From Nitrospirae bacterium RBG_19FT_COMBO_42_15 (GTDB lineage Bacteria > Nitrospirota > CAKKRA01 > 9FT-COMBO-42-15), in contig MHEL01000136.1 of the NCBI GenBank assembly GCA_001803815.1, positions 4,449-11,001 of the forward strand: a stretch of 6,553 bases of DNA, in the 5' to 3' direction. A model generated the notes under the pieces. It had not been told where the DNA came from. It worked only from the letters and a program-made list of their open reading frames with translations, and did no database searches. Both the position numbers and the translations under genes were made by a program. Of this stretch, positions 1-6,012 are shown piece by piece. Numbering within the stretch: the stretch's first letter is position 1; every line of letters starts with the position of its first letter.

Positions 1-526
1 TCAGGAGTCAGTTGTTGAACAGATTGCTAAGGCTGTCCCGCCTGATTATATGCTGTATATAAAGGAGCATCCTGCTGCCATCGGCGGACATTCTTTAAAA
101 AGGTTGAAGAAGCTGCTTGCCTTAGATAATGTACGGCTGCTGCATTCAAGGCACAATTCTTTTGATATTATTAAAAATTCAGCTTGTGTTGTAACTATTA
201 ACTCAAAGGTTGGTTTTGAGGCAATAATGCAGGGAAAACCTGTTGTGGTTCTCGGCAAGACATTTTACAGGGGCAGGGGTGTAACAGTTGATGCTGAAAA
301 TATTTCAGATATCAAAGATGCGATTAACAAGGCATTGGATATGAGCATTGATAATAAAAAGAGGAATCATTTCCTGAATAATGCGTATAAGTGGTCATAT
401 TCAGGCGAGCTTTATGAAAACAGTCATGAAAATGTAAATAATTTTTATAACTCCTTAAAGGATTTTCTGTTAAAATCAGGGGTGGTTAAGAAAGAGGCTG
501 TTGTTTTAGAAGAGGCATTAAAGTGA
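1..526 (+). CDS. Capsule polysaccharide biosynthesis protein (KpsC/KpsS-like), 3' part only
   Basis: The reading frame is open from base 2, so the gene begins upstream and only its last 174 residues are visible. An ATG at 50 lies inside the domain and is not a credible start. The visible part carries hallmarks of the Capsule_synth family: a KEHP motif at visible residues 21-24, then an INSKVGFEA segment (66-74) followed by GKPVVVLGKTFY (78-89). Family knowledge: KpsC and KpsS build the Kdo linker that anchors group 2 capsules, and many relatives in exopolysaccharide loci have unknown acceptors; they act in the cytoplasm at the inner membrane. The last 60 residues are polar with no membrane segment. 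The stop overlaps the next start by 4 nt (GTGA), which implies translational coupling. The family call is fairly sure; the sugar transferred is unknown. Confidence 0.8.
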   Translation, partial: QESVVEQIAKAVPPDYMLYIKEHPAAIGGHSLKRLKKLLALDNVRLLHSRHNSFDIIKNSACVVTINSKVGFEAIMQGKPVVVLGKTFYRGRGVTVDAENISDIKDAINKALDMSIDNKKRNHFLNNAYKWSYSGELYENSHENVNNFYNSLKDFLLKSGVVKKEAVVLEEALK

Positions 527-1959
527 GGTATAAAAGGGTATTATTGCTGTTTCCGGATTACAAAGGTGGCCATTTCGGGGCGTTGCGGCCTCCTGCAGGG
601 ATAGGTTATCTTGCGGAGGCTTTAAAAAGAAACAATATAGATTATGACATACTTGACATGGCTGTTGGCTATTCTACTAATGACCTGCGCAATAAAATAA
701 ATTTCTTTAACCCTGACCTTATCGGCATCAGCATGATGTCCTTTATGTATAAGAGGTCTTATGATATTATAAGGCTTGCAAAACAGGTTAAGCCTGATGC
801 TACTGTTATAGCCGGAGGGCCGCATATCTCAACACTCAGGGAGAATGTACTGAATGAGTGTCCTGATATTGATTATGGTGTATTCCTTGAAGGCGAGGAT
901 GCTATCATTGAGCTTTGCAGGGGAGAAAATGAATCAGATATAAATGGGTTGATATTCAGGAAAGATGGAGCAGTTATTGTTAATAATGAAAGGCCTTTCA
1001 GGGATAATCTTGATGAGCTGTCCTTTCCAAGATATGAAAAATTTCCACTCGGCAAGTATGTTACAGAAGAGATAGGCATAGTCTCTTCAAGGGGCTGTCC
1101 CTATGGATGCACATACTGTCCTGTTAAGTCTGCTATCGGCAGAAAGTGGCGTTACAGGAGCGGAGAGGGCATAGTTGAAGAGATTCAATACTGGTATGAC
1201 AGAGGCTGCAGGCAGTTCAGCATGCTGGATGATAATTTTACCATGAGGCAGGATAGGGTGATTGCGATATGCGATGAGATTAAAAAGAGAAAATTTAAGG
1301 GTATAGAGCTTAATTGCAACAATGGAGTGAGGGCAGACAGGGTAAATTATGAGGTATTAAAGAATATGAAAGAGGCAGGTTTTAAATACCTTGCCTTTGG
1401 AGTTGAGGCAGGGAATGACAAAATATTAAAGAATATAAATAAAGGAGAGACCATAGAGGTTACAGAGGCTGCGATTAAGAATGCCCTTGACTTAGGATTC
1501 AAGGTTACGCTATTTTTTATTGTCGGCTCTCCTGGCGAGACCATGGATGACCTGCAGGATTCAATAAACCTTGCATTAAGATACCCTGTATTTGATGTAA
1601 GGTTTTATAATCTTATCCCTTTTCCACAGAGCAGGCTGTATGATTGGGTTAAGGAGAATAATTATTTTATATGCGACCCTGAAGACTACCTGAATAATTC
1701 ATCCCAGTGGGATGATAATCCAGTATTTGAGACACCTGAGATGAACAGGGAGCAGAGGGTAGAGGCATTAAAGTTGGTCAGGGATGTGAGAAAAAAGGTC
1801 AGATACAACTCTATGAGAAATACCCTTGCGCCAAAATTCGGTCCTATTGCCGCTATGGCTGCAAAGGTATATGTGAATGACTGGGTTCAGAATAGATTGA
1901 TGAAGAGCAGTTCTTTAAGGAGAAATTTGAAAAAGGCTTTTATGCGTGTAGCAGGATGA
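523..1959 (+). CDS. B12-binding-domain radical SAM protein, polysaccharide-locus type
   Basis: This 478-residue protein has the two-domain plan of cobalamin-binding radical-SAM enzymes. Residues about 3-135 form a Rossmann-like B12-binding domain, with LLLFPDYKGG at the N-terminus, GISMMSF in the middle and GGPHIST at 98-104, followed by FLEGE. The radical-SAM core begins with SSRGCPYGCTYC, whose Cys192, Cys196 and Cys199 should bind the 4Fe-4S cluster that cleaves SAM. GVEAGND and SPGETMDD further on fit the SAM-binding and barrel strands. The DxHxxG cobalamin motif is absent, as in many class B enzymes. The GTG start overlaps the upstream stop by 4 nt and has AGAGG at 511-515, 7 nt upstream. 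The C-terminal 60 residues are basic and family-variable. It is not a MiaB-type methylthiotransferase, since no TRAM domain is seen. Substrate unknown; a sugar, lipid carrier or glycan is inferred from the operon only. Databases often mislabel such proteins as BchE-like cyclases. Confidence 0.88.
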   Translation: MRYKRVLLLFPDYKGGHFGALRPPAGIGYLAEALKRNNIDYDILDMAVGYSTNDLRNKINFFNPDLIGISMMSFMYKRSYDIIRLAKQVKPDATVIAGGPHISTLRENVLNECPDIDYGVFLEGEDAIIELCRGENESDINGLIFRKDGAVIVNNERPFRDNLDELSFPRYEKFPLGKYVTEEIGIVSSRGCPYGCTYCPVKSAIGRKWRYRSGEGIVEEIQYWYDRGCRQFSMLDDNFTMRQDRVIAICDEIKKRKFKGIELNCNNGVRADRVNYEVLKNMKEAGFKYLAFGVEAGNDKILKNINKGETIEVTEAAIKNALDLGFKVTLFFIVGSPGETMDDLQDSINLALRYPVFDVRFYNLIPFPQSRLYDWVKENNYFICDPEDYLNNSSQWDDNPVFETPEMNREQRVEALKLVRDVRKKVRYNSMRNTLAPKFGPIAAMAAKVYVNDWVQNRLMKSSSLRRNLKKAFMRVAG

Positions 1960-1964
1960 TGAAA

Positions 1965-3455
1965 ATGAAAGTCCTATTTTTAAATCCGCCCTTTATGGGT
2001 GAATATGGCAAGTTTTCAAGGGAGCAGCGCAGTCCTGCTGTTACTAAGAGCGGGACATTTTATTATCCCATGTGGCTCTGTTATGCTGCAGGGCTTGTTG
2101 AGAAGAACGGATTTGATGTAAAGGTTATAGATGCCCCTGCAAAGAGGATGGGAATTGAAGATGTTATCAAGGATGCCAAGGAGTTCGCCCCTGCACTTGC
2201 AGTAGTTGACACATCAACGCCAAGCATATTTAATGATATTAATGCAGCAGTTAGAATAAAGGAGGCAACAGGGAGTTTCATTATTCTTGTTGGCACACAT
2301 CCGTCTGCAATGCCTGAGGAGACATTAAAGATAAATGAGTCAATTGATGCTGTAGCAAGAAGGGAGTACGAGCAAACTGTAATTGAACTTGCATTACTTA
2401 TAAAAAATGGAAAGCTTAGTAAAGAAGGATTAGGCAATATAGATGGAATCTCATTCAGATGGGATGGCAATATATTTCACAATAAGGATAGAAGATTCTT
2501 AGAAGATCTTGATTCGCTGCCGCTTGTAAGTGAGGTTTATAAAAGACATCTGGATTATAGAGATTATTTCTATGCCCACAGCAGGCACCCGATAATTACA
2601 CTGATTACAGGGAGGGGGTGCCCTTATCATTGTGTCTACTGCCTGTATCCGCAGACATTCAACGGCCATAAGCTTAGATACAGAAGTATAAAAAGCATTG
2701 TTGATGAGATAGAATACTGCCTTAAAAACTTTTCTGATTTAAAAGAGATAATGTTTGAGGATGATACACTTACTGTAAATAAAAAGAGGTCAATTGAATT
2801 TGCAGAGGAGATACTCAGGAGGGGATTAAAATTCCAGTGGTCTGCTAATTCAAGGGCAGATGTAGACTTGGAGACCATGAAGATATTAAAAAAGGCAGGC
2901 GCTCGGCTCTTCTGCGTTGGCATAGAAAGCGGGGATCAGGGTGTCCTTGACGCAATGAAAAAAAGGCTGACTGTCCCTATAATAAAAGAATTTTTCAATG
3001 ATGCAAAGAAGACAGGCATATTAATACACGGTTGCTTTCTTGTAGGCAATCCCGGTGAAACAAAGGAGACACTTGAAAAAACATTAAATCTTGCAATTGA
3101 GCTTAATCCTGACACTGCGCAGTTCTTTCCCATAATGATTTATCCCGGAACAGAGGCATATAACTGGGCTTTGGAGAATAATTTTCTTGTCACACGCAAT
3201 TTCAACGAATGGTTAACACCTGACGGCCTTCACAATTGTGTTGTTTCAAGGCCGGGACTTTCCAATTGTGAGCTTGTAGAATTCTGCGATAAGGCAAGAA
3301 AGAGGTTTTATACAAGGCCTGCGTATATTCTTAAAAAGTTTATTCAGGGGCTGTCTGATATGCAGGAAATGAAGAGGCTGATAAAAGGGGCATCGATATT
3401 TTCAAGATATCTTATACGAGGTTCGTTTGGAAAAGGTTCAGAGAAGAGGTGTTAA
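1965..3455 (+). CDS. HpnJ-like B12-domain radical SAM protein
   Basis: The protein has 496 residues if started at ATG 1965, which reads MKVLFLNPPF and has AGGA (1953-1956) 8 nt upstream. ATGs at 1956 and 1959 are in frame but too close to that site. The N-terminal half is a B12-binding-type domain with VGTHPSAMPEETL (GTHP at 110-113). The radical-SAM core has TGRGCPYHCVYC with cluster ligands Cys219, Cys223 and Cys226, then LYPQTFNGHKLRYRS, FEDDTLTVN, GIESGDQG and GNPGETKETL. From memory, the series FWYP/FYYP-W, DTSTPS, VYKR, TGRGC, C-LWPQT-GH-RYR and F-DDTFT matches HpnJ, a hopanoid-associated enzyme linked to forming the cyclitol ether of bacteriohopanepolyols. No hopanoid gene is visible here, so a paralogue acting on a sugar or polysaccharide intermediate is equally possible. 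The gene starts 5 nt after the previous stop. It is clearly not a recent duplicate of its neighbour, since the two share motifs but little else. Confidence 0.87.
   Translation: MKVLFLNPPFMGEYGKFSREQRSPAVTKSGTFYYPMWLCYAAGLVEKNGFDVKVIDAPAKRMGIEDVIKDAKEFAPALAVVDTSTPSIFNDINAAVRIKEATGSFIILVGTHPSAMPEETLKINESIDAVARREYEQTVIELALLIKNGKLSKEGLGNIDGISFRWDGNIFHNKDRRFLEDLDSLPLVSEVYKRHLDYRDYFYAHSRHPIITLITGRGCPYHCVYCLYPQTFNGHKLRYRSIKSIVDEIEYCLKNFSDLKEIMFEDDTLTVNKKRSIEFAEEILRRGLKFQWSANSRADVDLETMKILKKAGARLFCVGIESGDQGVLDAMKKRLTVPIIKEFFNDAKKTGILIHGCFLVGNPGETKETLEKTLNLAIELNPDTAQFFPIMIYPGTEAYNWALENNFLVTRNFNEWLTPDGLHNCVVSRPGLSNCELVEFCDKARKRFYTRPAYILKKFIQGLSDMQEMKRLIKGASIFSRYLIRGSFGKGSEKRC
3446..3451 (+). promoter_or_regulatory. 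Ribosome binding site that fixes the GT2 start
   Basis: GAGGTG lies 6 nt before ATG 3458, an ideal distance. The alternative in-frame GTG at 3449 sits inside this site and would leave no Shine-Dalgarno sequence of its own, so the ATG is preferred. The site lies within the last codons of the HpnJ-like gene, so ribosomes finishing that gene would uncover it. Confidence 0.7.
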
Positions 3456-3457
3456 AT

Positions 3458-4444
3458 ATGATATCTGTTATTGTGCCGGCATATAATGCAGAAAAAACAA
3501 TAAAGGGTTGTCTTGATGCACTCTTGAATCAGGATTATAATGGCAATTATGAGGTAATAATAGTTGACGACGGCTCCACTGATTCCACTGCTGATATAAT
3601 TTCAGGTTATAAGACTGTCAGATTAATAAAACAGTCAAATGCAGGACCTGCTGCTGCAAGGAATAAAGGCGCCTCTGAGGCAAAGGGAGGGATTATACTT
3701 TTTACTGATTCAGATTGTATTCCGGAGAGGGATTGGATCAGGATGATGATTGAACCCTTTGAGCAGGATATGTTAGTTATCGGCGTAAAAGGAGCTTATA
3801 GGACAAGGCAAAGGGAGATTGCAGCAAGGTTTGTGCAATTGGAATATGAGGACAAGTATGAGAAGATGAAGAAGGATAAGACAATAGATTTTATTGATAC
3901 ATATTCAGCAGCCTTTAGAAGAGATGTCTTCTTGAAAATGGGCGGCTATGATACATCCTTCCCGGTTGCATGTGCCGAGGATGTAGACCTTTCTTACAGG
4001 ATGTCGGCAGGGGGATATAAAATGGTCTTTAATCCAAATGCAGTTGTATACCATATCCATCCCAATACCGTGATTGGTTATCTAAAAAAGAAGTTCAAGT
4101 TTGCCTTCTGGAGGGTATTAGCTGTTAAAAAGAATCCCCAAAAGATGGTCAAGGATTCTCATACACCGCAGTCAACAAAACTTGGATTAATGCTGATTCC
4201 GCTTATTTATATATCTTTGATAGCCTCCATGTTTTATAATACAAGTTTCGCAGCAATTGTATTTATTATTTACTTGTTAATAATCTCAATCTCTGTGTTT
4301 AAGATATTACAGAAAGACATTGTAATAGGATTGCTGTCTCCCTTCCTCATTTTTTTAAGGGACAATATACAGTTTGCCGGATTATTGGGCGGTATAATAA
4401 ATATTGCTAAAGACAGATTTGTATTGAGGAGTTCCCAGTGCTGA
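3458..4444 (+). CDS. Membrane-anchored family 2 glycosyltransferase
   Basis: This 328-residue protein transfers a sugar from a nucleotide-sugar donor to a lipid-linked or membrane-associated glycan. It begins MISVIVPAYNAEKTI, the usual GT2 start. The GT-A fold is marked by VIIVDDGSTDST (donor base binding, Asp37/Asp38), the metal-binding DSD at 84-86 (TDSDCIP) and the acceptor-side AEDVDLSYR at 173-181, where Glu174 and Asp175 include the likely catalytic base. Residues 242-262, 263-284 and about 288-316 are hydrophobic and should hold the C-terminus in the inner membrane with the active site facing the cytoplasm. The segment between, with QLEYEDKYEKM, FIDTYSAAFRRD and HIHPNTVIGYLKKKFKFAFWR, is typical of a GT2 subgroup common in polysaccharide clusters. 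It starts 2 nt after the HpnJ-like gene ends and overlaps wcaJ by 7 nt. Donor sugar and linkage cannot be read from sequence. Confidence 0.9.
   Translation: MISVIVPAYNAEKTIKGCLDALLNQDYNGNYEVIIVDDGSTDSTADIISGYKTVRLIKQSNAGPAAARNKGASEAKGGIILFTDSDCIPERDWIRMMIEPFEQDMLVIGVKGAYRTRQREIAARFVQLEYEDKYEKMKKDKTIDFIDTYSAAFRRDVFLKMGGYDTSFPVACAEDVDLSYRMSAGGYKMVFNPNAVVYHIHPNTVIGYLKKKFKFAFWRVLAVKKNPQKMVKDSHTPQSTKLGLMLIPLIYISLIASMFYNTSFAAIVFIIYLLIISISVFKILQKDIVIGLLSPFLIFLRDNIQFAGLLGGIINIAKDRFVLRSSQC
4426..4431 (+). promoter_or_regulatory. Ribosome binding site for the GTG-initiated wcaJ
   Basis: GAGGAG lies 6 nt before GTG 4438, inside the last codons of the GT2 gene. It supports the GTG start and the 7-nt overlap. 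No ATG in the wcaJ frame lies near this position. Confidence 0.7.
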
Positions 4445-5841
4445 AGAAGCATAGCCAATTCTTTAAAAGCCTTAATCTTTTTTTTGATGTTATCATAATT
4501 GTTTTTGCATGGCTCCTTTCATATTTTCTGAGATTTTATCTGACTGTAATACCAGCGCCTGAGCGGATTGCTCCGATACAAGAATATTTAATCTTTATTA
4601 TTCCTATAATAATAATATGGGGGATTGCCTTTCAGGTTTTTGGCTTATATAGACCGCGAAGATTAACCTCCCGCATAGCAGAGGCGCTGGATATTGCAAA
4701 GGCATCTACTGTATCAATACTTTTATTGATAGCTGTCTCATATTTTCTTAGAAGATACGAATTTTCCCGTCTCATCTTAGTATATTTCTGGATATCAAGT
4801 ATTATTATGCTCAGTTTTGCGCGAGGGATATTCAGAGAGTTTCTGAGGTTTATGCGTAAAAAAGGTTATAATCTAAGATACGCTTTAATAGTCGGCACCG
4901 GTAATCTGGCAGAAGGCATTGTAAAAAAGATAGAGCTTCATCCTGAACTTGGTGTTAAGATTGTCGGTTTTTTAAAAGATAAGTCGGAGATATTAAAGAA
5001 TGACGGATTGCAGCCAAAGATTATCGGGGTTTATGAAGATATAAATAAGGTTATCTCTGAAAAAAATATTGACCAGGTTTTTATTGCCCTTCCATTAAAA
5101 GAGAATGACAAACTATTTGAGATATTAAAGACATTGGGAGATGAGATGATTGAAATCAGGATAGTTCCTGACCTGTATCAGCTTACTACCTTACACGGCG
5201 GTGTTGAAGAGTTTGAAGGCATGTTCCTGATAAACCTTCAGGGCTCGCCCCTTTATGGCTGGAACAGGGTTTTAAAGAGGGCTGCTGACATTATTTTTTC
5301 TTTAATAGCTATATTAATAATATCGCCGCTTATGTTGATTATTGCTGTTGTAATTAAGCTGACATCAAATGGCCCAGTATTTTACAGACAGACGAGAATG
5401 GGTTTAGACGGAAAGGTATTTCAGATGCTTAAATTCCGTTCCATGAGAACAGATGCGGAAAAAGAGACAGGCCCTGTCTGGACAGGAGCGGGTGACGCGA
5501 GGAGGACAAAGTTCGGCTCGTTTTTAAGAAAGACAAGCCTTGATGAGCTTCCCCAATTTATAAATGTTTTAAAAGGGGACATGAGCATAGTTGGGCCAAG
5601 ACCAGAAAGACCGGTATTTATAGAAGATTTCAAAAAGAAGATACCGAAATATATGCTGAGGCATAAGATGAAGGCAGGGATTACCGGTTGGGCGCAGGTG
5701 AATGGATGGCGAGGAAATACCTCTTTGGAAAAAAGGATAGAATGCGACCTCTTTTATATAGAGAACTGGTCGCTGCTTCTTGATTTAAAGATAATGTGGC
5801 TTACTATATGGAAGGGTCTGATAAGCAAAAACGCATATTAA
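4438..5841 (+). CDS. wcaJ: Undecaprenyl-phosphate sugar-1-phosphate transferase, WcaJ type
   Basis: The enzyme starts repeat-unit synthesis by moving a hexose-1-phosphate (glucose or galactose in known members) from its UDP-sugar to undecaprenyl phosphate on the inner membrane. At 467 residues it matches full-length WcaJ. Four hydrophobic helices lie at about 12-35, 47-68, 87-104 and 112-129. They are followed by a CoA-binding-like Rossmann domain opening with VGTGNLAEG (152-160). The catalytic sugar-transferase domain runs from about 278 to the end. It has the re-entrant membrane helix broken by Ser296-Pro297, then FRSM (333-336), the catalytic dyad Asp369-Glu370 in TSLDELPQ, VGPRPERP (385-392) and the closing NAY typical of the family. 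GTG start with GAGGAG 6 nt upstream; overlap of 7 nt with the GT2 gene. Its presence points to a lipid-carrier-dependent (Wzx/Wzy-like) pathway. Glucose versus galactose is not resolved. Confidence 0.93.
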   Translation: MLKKHSQFFKSLNLFFDVIIIVFAWLLSYFLRFYLTVIPAPERIAPIQEYLIFIIPIIIIWGIAFQVFGLYRPRRLTSRIAEALDIAKASTVSILLLIAVSYFLRRYEFSRLILVYFWISSIIMLSFARGIFREFLRFMRKKGYNLRYALIVGTGNLAEGIVKKIELHPELGVKIVGFLKDKSEILKNDGLQPKIIGVYEDINKVISEKNIDQVFIALPLKENDKLFEILKTLGDEMIEIRIVPDLYQLTTLHGGVEEFEGMFLINLQGSPLYGWNRVLKRAADIIFSLIAILIISPLMLIIAVVIKLTSNGPVFYRQTRMGLDGKVFQMLKFRSMRTDAEKETGPVWTGAGDARRTKFGSFLRKTSLDELPQFINVLKGDMSIVGPRPERPVFIEDFKKKIPKYMLRHKMKAGITGWAQVNGWRGNTSLEKRIECDLFYIENWSLLLDLKIMWLTIWKGLISKNAY

Positions 5842-5964
5842 CGGCTTTGTAAAAAGTCCACCTGCTGCGTTGTCGCTTCGGCCTCGCATCCTCACATACT
5901 AACTTGTATGCTGCGGTGCGATGCCTCGCTCCGCCTTGCATCTGGAGCTTTTTACTTTGCCGTT
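5840..5964 (+). repeat. Imperfect inverted-repeat (MITE/REP-like) element between wcaJ and ugd
   Basis: The two ends are complementary. AACGGC at 5840-5845 pairs with GCCGTT at 5959-5964, and GTAAAAAG at 5849-5856 pairs with CTTTTTAC at 5948-5955. A TTT/TTT mismatch (5846-5848, 5956-5958) lies between the two paired blocks. TCCA at 5857-5860 continues the pairing with TGGA at 5943-5946 across a one-base bulge. The centre has a small hairpin, CATAC (5895-5899) and GTATG (5906-5910) around a TAACTT loop. The interior is visibly richer in G and C than the genes around it and holds two related blocks built on CCTCGC (5882-5887 and 5924-5929). No open reading frame of note is present. The general form resembles short non-coding palindromic repeats scattered in several Nitrospirota and deltaproteobacterial genomes, a resemblance recalled and not searched. 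The last two bases of the wcaJ stop codon belong to the repeat. Confidence 0.8.
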
Positions 5965-6012
5965 TAGATTTGATTTTTTTGTGAGAAAAATAATTATTAA
6001 GAGGAGGAAATA
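5965..6012 (+). other. AT-rich leader of ugd with strong ribosome binding site
   Basis: This 48-nt AT-rich stretch separates the inverted repeat from ugd. AGGAGG at 6002-6007 lies 5 nt before ATG 6013 and is the strongest Shine-Dalgarno sequence in the window. A run of seven T at 5974-5980 lies about 10 nt past the repeat, too far for a standard intrinsic terminator. No convincing promoter was found here, so ugd may be read through from the operon upstream. Confidence 0.6.

Noticed and set aside
511..1773. A 13-bp direct repeat, AGAGGCATTAAAG, at 511-523 and 1761-1773
   Set aside because: Both copies are in coding frames and encode the common stretch EALK with the same codon preference; chance is enough to explain it.
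523..1959. Anaerobic Mg-protoporphyrin cyclase (BchE) or MiaB/RimO methylthiotransferase
   Set aside because: The domain order is general to B12 radical-SAM proteins, no chlorophyll genes are present, and no TRAM domain or second set of cluster cysteines is seen.
2081..2470. Antisense reading frame of 129 residues within the HpnJ-like gene
   Set aside because: It is fully inside a strongly supported gene, is low-complexity in Ser/Ile/Phe as expected from the complement of AT-rich coding sequence, and shows no domain.
3449..3457. GTG 3449 as start of the GT2 gene
   Set aside because: It lies within the GAGGTG ribosome binding site and adds only three residues before the family-typical MISVIVPAYN start.
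5944..5980. Intrinsic terminator after wcaJ
   Set aside because: The long inverted repeat is followed by TAGATTTGA before any T run, and its closing stem is AT-rich with a 3-base mismatch, so it does not fit a standard terminator. Some attenuation by the hairpin remains possible.
5970..5996. Possible promoter for ugd (TTGATT ... TAATTA)
   Set aside because: The spacer is only 15 nt, the hexamers are weak, and the start of transcription would fall in the ribosome binding site.
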